Of a stretch of 64,000 bases of DNA, positions 17,870-27,057 are shown in pieces. Every line of letters starts with the position of its first letter. Positions within the stretch are counted from its first letter, which is position 1. The DNA is from Pusillimonas sp. UBA3987 (lineage in GTDB: Bacteria; Pseudomonadota; Gammaproteobacteria; Burkholderiales; Burkholderiaceae_B), in contig DGCD01000018.1 in NCBI GenBank assembly GCA_002384935.1, forward strand, positions 224,010 through 288,009, in the 5' to 3' direction. The translations under genes and the position numbers were made by a program. The notes under the pieces were generated by a model, which saw nothing but the letters and a program-made list of their open reading frames with translations, searched no databases and was not told where the DNA came from.

Positions 17870-19061
17870 ACACCGTATCCAGCCAATCGTAAGCATGCCG
17901 GTGGTACACCGAACGGATCATGGTTTCGCAATGGTCGCCGGCACCTTCTTCGGCGGTGAAATGTTTGAAGGTTCTGGGGGCTTGAATGGCGTCGAACAGA
18001 GTCTGGGCCGCACCGGCAATGGGGTCGTTTTCCGCCTTGGTAATGAGTACCGGGCATTGAATCTGCTGAACGCGATCCGACACGGTAAATTGGGCCAGGG
18101 CTTTTACGTATTCGGTGAATGAGGTCACGCCGTGTACCCAAAAGCCGCGTTGCACCAGTGTCCATTTCAGCGCGGGGTTGTGGTCTACCGCTTGCATAAT
18201 GGGCGCGTTGGCCTCTTCGGGCAGGTTGGGCAGGGCGGCGATTAAGTCTTGTGCGCCCATGCGCTTTAGCATGCCGGCGATGGCATCGAGCATATCCCAT
18301 TGCCCGGGGTCGGCAATTAAGGCTTTAATGCGGGGCTCGCCGGCTGCGGCCCTGGGCGCCAGAAAGCCGCCGAAGCTCCAGCCGACCAGGGCGACTTTCT
18401 TATGGTTGATATCGGGGCGGGCCAGAATGTAATCAAGCACTGCGCCCACCACGTTTTCCCAGTCGGGCCGCAGGGTTAGGCCGTGTTCTATTAAGGGCGC
18501 GCCCTGGCCGGGGCCATCGAAAGTGAGCACGTGGTAGCCGCGCCGCTGTGCGGCCACGGCATGGGCGTAATGCATGGTGTGCAGGGTATCGTCGTAGCCA
18601 TTGGTGCAAATCAGTAACGGGCGTGTGCCTTCGCCACCGCTATAGAAGTAACCGGGCAGTGTGGTGTTTTCAAAAGGAATGGCTTGCGGCTCAATGGGCG
18701 GGTTGAATAGTTGCGCCGCACAGTGAAAGGCGCGGGCTTCGTTGCGGTAAGCTTCTGTTACGCGCGGATCTGTGGGGGCGCCGAATAATAACGGGTAAGA
18801 CGTCCTGTAATACGTGGCGGCTCGTTGGTACAGTTGTCGTGCGCTGATAAGGTGGCCGCTTTGCTGGCATTCCCGGGCCTGTTCAAACAGGTGGCTGGCC
18901 AGTGCGCACCACTCACTGTGCCAGGCGCTTGTGTCGCCGGCGGGAATACGGGGCGCCAGCGATAACACTTCGCCCAGCTCGCAGCCGCCTTCGGCAATAT
19001 TCATTAAGGTGCGTTGGGCCCAAACTTCGAATAAGGGATCGCTGAATCCAAGTTGCAACAT
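17859..19061 (-). CDS. Alpha/beta hydrolase
   Basis: A 400-residue alpha/beta-hydrolase-fold enzyme. The nucleophile elbow is GWSFGG (Ser predicted catalytic), preceded by the oxyanion-side strand VLTFDGPGQGAPL. A C-terminal acid and His are likely in AENDPIAG and EEGAGDHCE. The N-terminal ~130 residues are a helical cap region, as in the larger esterase/C-C hydrolase group that includes FrsA-like and 2,6-dihydropseudooxynicotine-hydrolase-like proteins. The substrate is unknown. Its promoter lies in the 175-base gap shared with the divergent mocA-like gene. Confidence 0.8.
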   Translation of the reverse strand: MLQLGFSDPLFEVWAQRTLMNIAEGGCELGEVLSLAPRIPAGDTSAWHSEWCALASHLFEQARECQQSGHLISARQLYQRAATYYRTSYPLLFGAPTDPRVTEAYRNEARAFHCAAQLFNPPIEPQAIPFENTTLPGYFYSGGEGTRPLLICTNGYDDTLHTMHYAHAVAAQRRGYHVLTFDGPGQGAPLIEHGLTLRPDWENVVGAVLDYILARPDINHKKVALVGWSFGGFLAPRAAAGEPRIKALIADPGQWDMLDAIAGMLKRMGAQDLIAALPNLPEEANAPIMQAVDHNPALKWTLVQRGFWVHGVTSFTEYVKALAQFTVSDRVQQIQCPVLITKAENDPIAGAAQTLFDAIQAPRTFKHFTAEEGAGDHCETMIRSVYHRHAYDWLDTVFKD

Positions 19062-19236
19062 GATGAGTCGTTTCCTTACCTGAATGAATTCAAAGTCGTT
19101 TGATATTGTCTAGCCTCTTGAAACTATTGGAAATTACGTCAAATGTCTACCGTCACCCTGCCTATTCGCCTTAAGTTAGATTCTGTTACTATTTTGAAAT
19201 ATTATTCGTATTAAGAGTCGAGGCAAACAGCCGGTT

Positions 19237-19881
19237 ATGGTTTTTTCCAGCACTTCCTCCCGCGAGGCTGCCTGTGTTGTGTTGGCAGCGGGGTCTAGTC
19301 GTCGTATGGGCGCGCACAATAAACTGTTGTTGCCATACCGGGGCATGCCCATGGTACGGCAGGTGGTGTTGCAGGCCCTGGCCTCATATTGCAGCCGCGT
19401 TGTGGTGGTGTTGGGGCATCATGCACCTGAAGTACAGCAGGCTTTGTCCGGTTTGTCGGTTCAATTTGTGCATAATGCCGAATACGCCCAAGGCATGGGG
19501 AACTCGGTTGCAGCGGGTGTCAGCCGGGTACCGGCGGACGAAGGTGCCATTATTTGTTTAGGTGATATGCCGCGCGTAAATGCCCAGGTATTGAACATGC
19601 TTATAGATGCGTTTCAAGCTGATGAGCGCAACGAAATTTGCCGGCCGCGCTACAAGGGTCAGGCAGGCAACCCTGTGTTGTGGGGGCCGTCGTTCCTGCC
19701 TGCATTAAGCCGCCTGCAGGGCGATGAAGGTGCACGTGGCATTTTGCAGGCGCACGACGCTTATGTTTGCTGGGTTGATGTTGAAACCGACGGCGTATTG
19801 CACGATGTGGATCAGCCCAATGATCTGCAGGCAATGGGTATGGCGCTGCCGCGCTCGAAAGACGGGGCCTTGGCCTCGTAG
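19237..19881 (+). CDS. MocA/MobA-like nucleotidyltransferase
   Basis: A 214-residue GT-A-fold nucleotidyltransferase. The nucleotide-binding motif is LAAGSSRRMGAHNKLLLPY near the N-terminus, and the metal site is in ICLGDMPRV. Near the end GDEGARGILQAH and VDVETDGVLHDVDQPND match MocA (molybdenum cofactor cytidylyltransferase)-type proteins. Such enzymes add CMP to molybdopterin for xanthine-oxidase-type enzymes. Without a neighbouring molybdoenzyme of that type the exact substrate stays open. It is followed 43 bases later by argG. Confidence 0.82.
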   Translation: MVFSSTSSREAACVVLAAGSSRRMGAHNKLLLPYRGMPMVRQVVLQALASYCSRVVVVLGHHAPEVQQALSGLSVQFVHNAEYAQGMGNSVAAGVSRVPADEGAIICLGDMPRVNAQVLNMLIDAFQADERNEICRPRYKGQAGNPVLWGPSFLPALSRLQGDEGARGILQAHDAYVCWVDVETDGVLHDVDQPNDLQAMGMALPRSKDGALAS

Positions 19882-19924
19882 TAGAATCTAGCCTTTACCC
19901 AATTGAACTATTTCGGCGCAAATA

Positions 19925-21268
19925 ATGACCACAATTCTTCAAAACGTTCCTGTTGGCCAGAAGGTCGGCATTGCCTTTTCCGGCGGCCTGGACACCAGTG
20001 CCGCGTTGCTTTGGATGCGGGAAAAAGGCGCAATTCCATACGCATACACCGCCAACCTGGGCCAGCCCGATGAGCCCGACTACGATATTATTCCCAAGCG
20101 CGCGCGCGAGTACGGCGCAGAAAACGCCCGTTTAATTGATTGTCGGCCACAGTTGGTGGCAGAAGGCATCGCCGCGTTGCAGTGCGGCGCGTTTCACGTG
20201 ACCACGGCTGGCATCACTTATTTCAATACCACTCCTATTGGCCGCGCGGTAACCGGTACCATGCTGGTGGCTGCCATGAAGGAAGACGACGTTCACATTT
20301 GGGGCGACGGCAGTACGTTCAAGGGTAACGATATCGAGCGTTTCTATCGTTATGGTTTGTTAACCAACCCCCACCTTCAAATTTACAAGCCCTGGCTTGA
20401 TCAGGTCTTTATCGACGAGTTGGGCGGGCGCGCCGAAATGTCGGAATACATGCAAAAGCATGGTTTCGGCTACAAAATGTCGGCCGAGAAAGCCTATTCC
20501 ACCGATTCGAACATGCTGGGCGCCACGCACGAAGCGAAGGATCTGGAATACCTGAACACGGGTATTAAAATCGTTCAACCGATCATGGGTGTGCCGTTTT
20601 GGCGTGACGACGTTGAAATCAAACCCGAAACCGTCTCGATTCGTTTCGAGGAAGGCCAGCCCGTTGCGCTCAATGGTAAAACATTCGGCGATGCCGTTGA
20701 ATTGGTCATGGAGGCCAATCGTATTGGTGGGCGTCACGGTTTGGGCATGAGCGACCAAATTGAAAACCGTATTATCGAGGCCAAGAGCCGCGGTATTTAC
20801 GAAGCGCCGGGTATGGCGCTCTTGTTCATCGCTTACGAGCGGCTGGTTACCGGTATTCACAACGAAGACACCATTGAGCAATACCGCATGAACGGCTTGA
20901 AGCTGGGTCGTTTGCTGTACCAGGGGCGCTGGTTCGACCCGCAAGCCATTATGCTGCGCGAAGCGTCGCAGCGTTGGGTGGCCGGTGCAGTTACCGGCGA
21001 GGTAACGGTAGAGTTGCGGCGCGGAAACGACTATTCCATCCTGGACACCGTCTCGCCGAATCTGACTTATCAGGCCGAGCGGCTTACGATGGAAAAAGGC
21101 GATTCGGCTTTCTCGCCGCGTGATCGCATTGGCCAACTCACCATGCGGAACCTGGACATTGTGGATACCCGCGACAAACTGCGTACTTATCTGGACGTGG
21201 GTTTGCTAACGTCGAAGAAAGGTTCGCCGTTACCTACGTTAAAAGACGCTAGTAAAGAGAAGTCGTAA
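19925..21268 (+). CDS. argG: Argininosuccinate synthase
   Basis: A 447-residue enzyme of the longer, E. coli-like class. It joins citrulline and aspartate with ATP in the penultimate step of arginine synthesis. The PP-loop motif AFSGGLDTSAALLWM lies at residues 18-32. Other conserved blocks are GDGSTFKGNDIERFYRYG, STDSNMLGATHEAKDLEYL and GRHGLGMSDQIENRI. It ends in an intrinsic terminator and lies 103 bases from the convergent argF, so two consecutive arginine-pathway genes face each other. Confidence 0.97.
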   Translation: MTTILQNVPVGQKVGIAFSGGLDTSAALLWMREKGAIPYAYTANLGQPDEPDYDIIPKRAREYGAENARLIDCRPQLVAEGIAALQCGAFHVTTAGITYFNTTPIGRAVTGTMLVAAMKEDDVHIWGDGSTFKGNDIERFYRYGLLTNPHLQIYKPWLDQVFIDELGGRAEMSEYMQKHGFGYKMSAEKAYSTDSNMLGATHEAKDLEYLNTGIKIVQPIMGVPFWRDDVEIKPETVSIRFEEGQPVALNGKTFGDAVELVMEANRIGGRHGLGMSDQIENRIIEAKSRGIYEAPGMALLFIAYERLVTGIHNEDTIEQYRMNGLKLGRLLYQGRWFDPQAIMLREASQRWVAGAVTGEVTVELRRGNDYSILDTVSPNLTYQAERLTMEKGDSAFSPRDRIGQLTMRNLDIVDTRDKLRTYLDVGLLTSKKGSPLPTLKDASKEKS

Positions 21269-21295
21269 ATAGTTAAGAAGCCGACTCAGGCCTGT

Positions 21296-21336
21296 ACCCC
21301 GGTTGTTGGGCTACCGCCCGGTAACCGGGGTGTTTT
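21296..21336 (+). terminator. Intrinsic terminator after argG
   Basis: ACCCCGGTT pairs with AACCGGGGT around a 17-base loop that itself contains a small GGGC/GCCC hairpin, and is followed by GTTTTAT. Confidence 0.75.
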
Positions 21337-21371
21337 ATGTGGCGGTAATTGTGCTGACCGTTTAGATTGCT

Positions 21372-22316
21372 TTAACCGCTGCGTTTGCCCAGCAATAAAA
21401 ACTCCATCAGCGCTTTTTGTACGTGCATGCGGTTTTCCGCTTCATCCCAGACCACGCTTTGCGGGCCGTCTATCACGTCGCCCGTTACTTCTTCGCCGCG
21501 GTGGGCCGGCAGGCAATGCATGAATAGGGCTTTGGGGTCGGCCATGGCCATCATTTCCTCATCGACACACCAGTCGGCAAAGGCTTTGCGGCGGGCTTCG
21601 TTCTCTTCTTCGTAGCCCATGCTGGTCCAGACATCGGTGGTGACCAGATGCGCACCCTTGCAGGCCTGCATGGGGTCGGCAAACACGCGCAACACGTTTT
21701 CAGGTGGGGTGCCAATGCGCTCTTGTTCCAGTTCATAGCCCGCAGGCGTAGAAATATGCAGGGTAAAGCCCAACATCTCGGCGGCTTGTAGCCAGGTGTA
21801 CGACATATTGTTGCCATCGCCGATCCAGGCAACGGTTTTGCCTTCAATCGGGCCCAGGTGTTCTATAAACGTGAAAATGTCGGCCAGGATCTGGCAGGGG
21901 TGGAATTCGTTGGTTAGGCCGTTGATAACCGGGACGCGTGAATGGGCGGCAAAGCGTTCAATACGCGTTTGCTCGAAGGTGCGGATCATGACCAGATCGA
22001 CCATGCGCGACACGACGCGGGCTGTGTCTTCAATGGGTTCAGAACGCCCAAGTTGGGAGTCGCCTGTTGTTAAGTGAATGACCGAACCGCCCATTTGATA
22101 CATACCCGCTTCAAACGAGACACGGGTGCGGGTGCTGGCTTTTTCAAACACCATGGCCAGGGTGCGATCGTGCAGGGTATGGTGCGGTTGATAACGCTTG
22201 AATTTGTCTTTAATAAGGCGCGCACGCTCGAGCACATACAGGATTTCGTCGTGGGTGAAGTCGTTGAATTGCAGGAAGTGGCGCAAGGGCGCTGCGGGAG
22301 ACTGGGTGTGAGACAT
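21372..22316 (-). CDS. argF: Ornithine carbamoyltransferase
   Basis: A 314-residue enzyme that makes citrulline from ornithine and carbamoyl phosphate. The carbamoyl-phosphate loop STRTR is in KASTRTRVSFEAG. FHPCQILAD and the ornithine/Cys loop MHCLPAHRGEEV are intact. I prefer the ATG at 22316, which has AAGG seven bases upstream, over an in-frame TTG six bases before it. Convergent with argG and divergent from the DUF3579 gene. Confidence 0.96.
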   Translation of the reverse strand: MSHTQSPAAPLRHFLQFNDFTHDEILYVLERARLIKDKFKRYQPHHTLHDRTLAMVFEKASTRTRVSFEAGMYQMGGSVIHLTTGDSQLGRSEPIEDTARVVSRMVDLVMIRTFEQTRIERFAAHSRVPVINGLTNEFHPCQILADIFTFIEHLGPIEGKTVAWIGDGNNMSYTWLQAAEMLGFTLHISTPAGYELEQERIGTPPENVLRVFADPMQACKGAHLVTTDVWTSMGYEEENEARRKAFADWCVDEEMMAMADPKALFMHCLPAHRGEEVTGDVIDGPQSVVWDEAENRMHVQKALMEFLLLGKRSG

Positions 22317-22438
22317 GATCAACCTTGATTCGCTTGCAAAGAAGTTTAATTGAGTATGATAAACAATTTTGGGGTGGCCCTGCGATTCGGCGCCTAAAGC
22401 AGTACAATGCAGCCACGCAAAATTCCCGTGAAAGTATC

Positions 22439-22735
22439 GTGCAGCAGTTCATTATTTACGGCGTAACGGAGTCCGGCCAGCGTTTTCGGCCAAGCGATTG
22501 GGCCGAACGCCTTGCAGGGGTCATGTCACAGTTTCGGCCACCTGGTATGCCCGCCAACCGTCTTACGTATTCCCCTTATGTGCTGCCGACCTATATCGAG
22601 GGTGTGCGCTGTGTGGCGGTGGATCCACGCTTGCGCGACCTTGAGCCGCTAGCCTGGAATTTTGTAGTGGATTTTGCCCGCAGTAACCAGTTGAAAACCG
22701 AAGAAATTAAAGCGTCGCCAGAAAGCCCGGATTAA
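22439..22735 (+). CDS. DUF3579 family protein
   Basis: A protein of about 98 residues beginning near QQFIIYGVTESGQRFRPSDWAERLAGVMSQFRP, the conserved opening of the DUF3579 family found mainly in beta- and gammaproteobacteria. A short middle segment and PRLRDLEPLAWNFVVDFARSN follow. The function is unknown. The frame is open upstream to 22325, but family length favours a start near the GTG at 22439; no strong ribosome site decides it. A terminator stem encloses its stop codon. Confidence 0.72.
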   Translation: MQQFIIYGVTESGQRFRPSDWAERLAGVMSQFRPPGMPANRLTYSPYVLPTYIEGVRCVAVDPRLRDLEPLAWNFVVDFARSNQLKTEEIKASPESPD

Positions 22736-22747
22736 CCGGGTTTTTTT
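22726..22747 (+). terminator. Intrinsic terminator spanning the DUF3579 stop codon
   Basis: CCCGG and CCGGG pair around ATTAA, with the stop codon TAA in the loop, followed by seven T. It is short but has a good T run. Confidence 0.75.
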
Positions 22748-22781
22748 ATGCCTGCAAAAGCGGATCATGTTCGTTGCGGGC

Positions 22782-22815
22782 AAAAAAACAGGGTGCTGTT
22801 CGAGCACCCTGTTTT
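22782..22815 (-). terminator. Intrinsic terminator of rpsT
   Basis: On the minus strand, AAACAGGGTGCT and AGCACCCTGTTT pair over 12 bases around a five-base loop and are followed by T residues. The T/A symmetry means it may also stop transcription coming from the DUF3579 side. Confidence 0.9.
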
Positions 22816-22885
22816 GTGGCGGCGTGTTTTTGCCGCTACTTTGTTTTTACTGACAGCTTTTTGCCAATTAAACCGTGCTGGCTTT

Positions 22886-23152
22886 TCAGGAAGCCATAGC
22901 TTTCACAGCAGCAGACAGGCGGCTTTTGTGACGTGCGGCTTTATTCTTGTGAATGATTTTTTTATCGGCAACGCGGTCGATGATGCTTGCGGTGGAGCGC
23001 AGAACAGTGTTCGCAGCTTCCTGGTCTCCGGCGTCGACTGCCTGGCGAACGCGTTTGATAGACGTGCGCAGCATGGAACGAAGGCTGGAGTTGTGTTTGT
23101 TCAGTTTAATCGCCTGGCGGGCGCGTTTACGTGCTTGTGCGGTATTAGCCAT
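22886..23152 (-). CDS. rpsT: 30S ribosomal protein S20
   Basis: An 88-residue basic, helical protein with the full S20 pattern: MANTAQARKRARQAIKLNKH at the start, SLRSMLRTSIKRVRQAV in the middle, and IHKNKAARHKSRLSAAVKAM at the end. It binds 16S rRNA early in small-subunit assembly. It is a single-gene unit with its own promoter, located inside the end of murJ, and its own strong terminator. Confidence 0.98.
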   Translation of the reverse strand: MANTAQARKRARQAIKLNKHNSSLRSMLRTSIKRVRQAVDAGDQEAANTVLRSTASIIDRVADKKIIHKNKAARHKSRLSAAVKAMAS

Positions 23153-23197
23153 AGTTTTTTAGTACGGTTTAAGTGTGTTTAATTAGCAAAGACAAAG

Positions 23198-23226
23198 ATT
23201 CTAACTTAGACTGCTCTTTTTGTAAA
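23198..23226 (-). promoter_or_regulatory. Sigma-70-type promoter of rpsT
   Basis: On the minus strand TTTACA and TAGAAT are separated by exactly 17 bases. The -35 lies inside the last codons of murJ. The leader to the rpsT ATG would be about 40 bases. Confidence 0.75.
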
Positions 23227-24762
23227 GTGTCGAAGGCGAAAACCGAACAGAAACAGCACTGCGAAATAGGCGCTGCCCGCCGCGGCGATGGTACCCAGCA
23301 ACAAGGTAATGCGCAGGCCGGATGATAAGGTCGGGTCGACCCAGTTCACCGTGTGATTGGCGCCATAAAGCAGGGCACCCAATGCCAGCAAGGCGGGCAG
23401 GGCACGAAGCAGGAATGGGATCCAGCCCGGGCCGGGTTTGTAGGTGCCGCGACGAACAAGCAAGGTAAGCAGCAAGAGGGCGTTCACGCTGGCGCCCAGC
23501 CCGATTGAAAGGGCCAGTCCTGCATGGTCGAACAGGGGGACGAAAACCAGATTGAACATTTGGGTTAGCACCAGGACCAACAGCGCAATTTTCACTGGGG
23601 TGCGTATATCTTGCTTAGCATAGAACCCCGGTGCCAGAATCTTGATGGCCAGCAGGCCAAGCAATCCCACGGAGTAGGCCATGACGGCTACCTGGGTCTG
23701 GGCGACGTCGTACGCGGTAAAGGCACCATAGTTGAACAAGGTGGCTACCATGCCTTCACTGAGCATGGCCAAGCCCAGGGCGGCAGGCAACCCCAGCAAT
23801 ATAACCAGGCGCAGCCCCCAGTCAATCAGATAGTTGTAGCGATTATGGTCGTTCTGGGCATGTGCGGCCGACAAACTGGGCAGCAGTACTGTGCCCAGTG
23901 CCACGCCCAACAGGGCCGTAGGAAATTCCATCAGCCGGTCGGCGAATGACAGCCACGTTACGCTGCCGGCCGCCAGCCAGGTAGCGATGTTGGTGTTGAT
24001 GAGCAAGGAGATTTGCGCCACCGACACCCCCAGAATGGCGGGCAGCATCTGGCGCATGATGTGTCTAACAGTGGCGTCTTGCATTGCCTGGCGCACACGA
24101 AATGAGTAACGCGGCAGTAAACCCAGGCGCGCCAGGGCGGCCCATTGAACCGTCAGCTGCGCCACGCCACCGGCCAGGACGCCGACGGCCAACGCATAGA
24201 CGGGCGTGCTGAAGTAGGGCAGCAGAAACAGGCAGGCCAGAATCATGCACAGGTTAAGCAATACCGGTGTAAAAGCCGGGACCGCGAAGCGGCGCCATGT
24301 GTTCAATACGCCCGAGGCAAACGCCACCAGCGACATGCACAAAATATAGGGGAACATGGCGCGGGTCATCCAGACCGCCGCCTCGAACTCGGTTTGGCGC
24401 TCGGCATTCAGCATGCCACTGGCCATGGCGCTTACCACCCACGGGGCGGCCAGCATGCCAATTAATGTAACGGCCATGAGCGCAACCGTTAACAATAGTG
24501 CGACGCGATCCAGCAGTTCGCGTACCCGCTCGGGACTTTCCTGTTCGCGTGTTTGCCCCAGTATGGGCACAAAAGCCTGGGCAAAGGCACCTTCGGCAAA
24601 TAAACGGCGCAACAGGTTGGGAATGCGAAATGCAACCCAGAAGGCGTCAGTCAGCGGCCCTGCGCCAAAAGAACTGGCAATAAAAATATCGCGAATCAAA
24701 CCTGTGATTCGCGATAGCAGGGTAAAGCTGCTGACTGTTGCCGCTGACCGGAACAAGCCCAT
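23206..24762 (-). CDS. murJ: Lipid II flippase MurJ
   Basis: A 518-residue membrane protein with about 14 helices. The family opening is MGLFRSAATVSSFTLLSRITGLIRD, given here in parts: the ATVSS segment, then RITGLIRDIFIASSFG and FRIPNLLRRLFAEGAFAQAF. These carry the conserved central-cavity arginines. MurJ flips the lipid-linked peptidoglycan precursor across the inner membrane. It starts 12 bases after the SDR gene stop and is the last gene of the adk-SDR-murJ series. Confidence 0.95.
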   Translation of the reverse strand: MGLFRSAATVSSFTLLSRITGLIRDIFIASSFGAGPLTDAFWVAFRIPNLLRRLFAEGAFAQAFVPILGQTREQESPERVRELLDRVALLLTVALMAVTLIGMLAAPWVVSAMASGMLNAERQTEFEAAVWMTRAMFPYILCMSLVAFASGVLNTWRRFAVPAFTPVLLNLCMILACLFLLPYFSTPVYALAVGVLAGGVAQLTVQWAALARLGLLPRYSFRVRQAMQDATVRHIMRQMLPAILGVSVAQISLLINTNIATWLAAGSVTWLSFADRLMEFPTALLGVALGTVLLPSLSAAHAQNDHNRYNYLIDWGLRLVILLGLPAALGLAMLSEGMVATLFNYGAFTAYDVAQTQVAVMAYSVGLLGLLAIKILAPGFYAKQDIRTPVKIALLVLVLTQMFNLVFVPLFDHAGLALSIGLGASVNALLLLTLLVRRGTYKPGPGWIPFLLRALPALLALGALLYGANHTVNWVDPTLSSGLRITLLLGTIAAAGSAYFAVLFLFGFRLRHFTKRAV

Positions 24763-24774
24763 ATTAATGCCGGC

Positions 24775-25533
24775 TTATTTTGGCGCCATGCGAATGGCAC
24801 CGTCCAGGCGAATGGTTTCGCCGTTCAACATTTCATTGGTCATGATGCTGTGAACCAGTTTGGCGTAATCTTCCGGCGTGCCCAGACGAGATGGAAAAGG
24901 AATGCTGGCAGCCAGTGAATCCTGAACTTCCTGGGGCATGCCATAGACCATTGGGGTGGCGAAAATGCCCGGCGCAATGGTCATGCAGCGAATTCCCAGT
25001 TTTGACAGATCGCGTGCAATGGGCAGTGTCATGCCGGCCACGCCGGCTTTTGATGCTGCATAGGCTGCCTGCCCGATTTGGCCGTCGAAGGCGGCCACAG
25101 AGGCGGTGTTGATAAGGACACCGCGTTCACCGGTTGCCTCGGGTTCGTTTTCGCTCATGGCGGCGGCCGCCAGGCGCGACATGTTGAACGTTCCCACCAG
25201 GTTCACCATGACCACTTTCTGGAATGTTTCAAGGGCATGCGGTCCATTTTTCCCTACCGTACGCGAAGCGGGGGCGATACCGGCGCAGTTCACCAGCCCG
25301 AACAGGCGGCCTTGCTGGCGGGCCGCTTCAATAACGGCTTGCGCATCGGCTTCCTGGGTCACGTCGCAGTGCACGTAGGTTTGGCCCAGTTCCTTGGCCA
25401 GTGCCTGCCCGGGTTCGTCCTGAACGTCTGCCAAGACGACTTTGGCGCCTTGTTCAACCAGCATGCGGGCCGTTCCGGCACCCAGTCCGGAGGCGCCGCC
25501 CGTAACGATAAATACTTTGTCTTTGATGTCCAT
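24775..25533 (-). CDS. SDR-family 3-hydroxyacyl-CoA dehydrogenase (HSD10-like)
   Basis: A 252-residue short-chain dehydrogenase. The NAD motif is TGGASGLGAGTARML at residues 11-25. NCAGIAP follows, and the catalytic Ser-Tyr-Lys lies in NTASVAAFDGQIGQAAYAASKAG. The pattern of the whole protein matches bacterial relatives of human 17beta-HSD10, which oxidise 3-hydroxyacyl-CoA or 2-methyl-3-hydroxybutyryl-CoA with NAD. AAAGGAG overlaps the end of adk. It lies between adk and murJ with gaps of about 10 bases, so it is surely cotranscribed although functionally unrelated. Confidence 0.85.
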   Translation of the reverse strand: MDIKDKVFIVTGGASGLGAGTARMLVEQGAKVVLADVQDEPGQALAKELGQTYVHCDVTQEADAQAVIEAARQQGRLFGLVNCAGIAPASRTVGKNGPHALETFQKVVMVNLVGTFNMSRLAAAAMSENEPEATGERGVLINTASVAAFDGQIGQAAYAASKAGVAGMTLPIARDLSKLGIRCMTIAPGIFATPMVYGMPQEVQDSLAASIPFPSRLGTPEDYAKLVHSIMTNEMLNGETIRLDGAIRMAPK

Positions 25534-25542
25534 GTCGCTCCT

Positions 25543-26199
25543 TTATTTCTTCAGGATTGCAAAAATACGATTGCGTATATCTTCTACGCTGCCTACGCCC
25601 TGAATCTGGTGAAACCGGGGGGCAGCCGAGTCGTTCGATTTTGCCCATTCAGAGTAATAATCCACCAGGGGGCGGGTTTGTTCTTGATAAACGGCCAGCC
25701 GATGACGCACCGTTTCTTCCTTGTCGTCGTCGCGCTGCACGAGCGGTTCGCCGGTGAAATCGTCGGTGTCGGGCGTTTTGGGTGGATTGAACGTGACGTG
25801 GTAGCTACGGCCGCTGGCGGGATGAACACGACGGCCACTCATGCGTTCGATAATGTTTTCCTCGGGCACAACCATTTCGACGACAAAGTCCAGCGAAATA
25901 TTCGCTTCTTTCAAGGCATCCGCCTGCGGAATGGTGCGCGGAAAGCCGTCGAACAGGTAGCCGTTGCGGCAATCATCTTCCTGCAGGCGGTCTTTGACCA
26001 GGCCGATAATAATGTCGTCGGATACCAGGCCGCCGGCGTCCATGATTTTTTTGGCTTCCACACCCAGCGGCGTTTGTGCTTTAACTGCTGCGCGCAGCAT
26101 GTCGCCCGTGGAAATTTGGGGAATACCGAATTCCTGGGTAATAAACGTGGCTTGCGTGCCTTTGCCAGCACCGGGTGGACCGAGCAGGATCAGTCGCAT
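25543..26199 (-). CDS. adk: Adenylate kinase
   Basis: A 218-residue enzyme of the long-LID class. The P-loop is GPPGAGKGTQATFI at residues 7-20. The conserved DGFPRTIPQADAL follows, then the LID region RMSGRRVHPASGRSYHV, which in this form lacks the four zinc cysteines. It interconverts ATP+AMP and 2 ADP. A GGAGG site lies before the ATG. It stands 94 bases after kdsB on the same strand. Confidence 0.97.
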   Translation of the reverse strand: MRLILLGPPGAGKGTQATFITQEFGIPQISTGDMLRAAVKAQTPLGVEAKKIMDAGGLVSDDIIIGLVKDRLQEDDCRNGYLFDGFPRTIPQADALKEANISLDFVVEMVVPEENIIERMSGRRVHPASGRSYHVTFNPPKTPDTDDFTGEPLVQRDDDKEETVRHRLAVYQEQTRPLVDYYSEWAKSNDSAAPRFHQIQGVGSVEDIRNRIFAILKK

Positions 26200-26292
26200 G
26201 GAAATACCTCCGTAAAAACTTCTTATTTCTGGTGTTTTGTTTTGTCGCGACGCAACAATCTAACCGCCGGACACCTCGTTTTGAACACGCTT

Positions 26293-27057
26293 TTATAACC
26301 GATTTGCGAAAATGGCGCGTACGCGTTCCAGATCGGCGGTGGTATCCACGCCCGCAGCCGGATGCGCTTGCGCAATGTGAACAGCAATGCCGAACCCATT
26401 CTCAAGTGCCCGTAATTGTTCGAGTGACTCGAACGCTTCAAGTGGGCCGACGGGCAAGCGCGGAAATGTATTCAGAAAACCGACTTTATACGCGTAAAGG
26501 CCAATATGATGCAATGCGGGAAGATTGGGTGCGAGAACGCGGTTGCCGTCGGCCAGCGCCTCGCGCGCCCATGGGATGGGCGCCCGGGAGAAGTATAAGG
26601 CCTGTTGGCGATGATTGCATACGACCTTGACGATGTTGGGGTTGAATAAATTGTCCGTCTCGGTAATGGGTGAGGCACAGGTGGCGATTGCCGCACCCGG
26701 CTGATTCTGCAGTAAAGCGGCAACGTGATTAATGAGTGCCGGGTCGATAAGCGGTTCGTCGCCTTGTACGTTAACGACAATATCGTCGGGCCCCAGCTTG
26801 AGTTGCTCGGCCACCTCGGCCAAACGGTCGGTCCCGGTCGGGTGGTCGGCACGGGTTAACTGGCATTCAAACCCCGCCTGCTCGGCAGCCTGCCGAATCT
26901 CGGGGTCGTCAGTGGCCACCAGAATGCGGCTGGCCTTTGATTTTGCTGCTTGCTCGGCAGTGCGGACAACAAGCGGCTTGCCTGCGATGTCGAGTAATGG
27001 CTTGTTGGGCAATCGGGTTGAGGATCGCCGCGCGGGAATAATAGCGATAAAACTCAC
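26293..27057 (-). CDS. kdsB: CMP-KDO synthetase (3-deoxy-manno-octulosonate cytidylyltransferase)
   Basis: A 254-residue nucleotidyltransferase that activates KDO for lipopolysaccharide inner core synthesis. The substrate motif is IPARRSSTRLPNKPLLDIAG at the N-terminus; VNVQGDEPLI is the metal site and PIPWAR the later family motif. Its ATG overlaps the stop of the Trm112-like gene by four bases, so they are coupled. Confidence 0.96.
   Translation of the reverse strand: MSFIAIIPARRSSTRLPNKPLLDIAGKPLVVRTAEQAAKSKASRILVATDDPEIRQAAEQAGFECQLTRADHPTGTDRLAEVAEQLKLGPDDIVVNVQGDEPLIDPALINHVAALLQNQPGAAIATCASPITETDNLFNPNIVKVVCNHRQQALYFSRAPIPWAREALADGNRVLAPNLPALHHIGLYAYKVGFLNTFPRLPVGPLEAFESLEQLRALENGFGIAVHIAQAHPAAGVDTTADLERVRAIFANRL

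Noticed and set aside
20360..21136. A 258-codon frame opposite argG
   Set aside because: argG covers the whole stretch with intact motifs; the antisense frame shows no family features.
22325..22438. Longer N-terminus for the DUF3579 protein
   Set aside because: The extra 38 residues are not in keeping with the family and would start next to the argF start without a ribosome site.
25078..26298. A 406-codon open frame on the plus strand opposite the SDR and adk genes
   Set aside because: Both minus-strand genes are unmistakable by motif; the long antisense frame is a result of codon bias.
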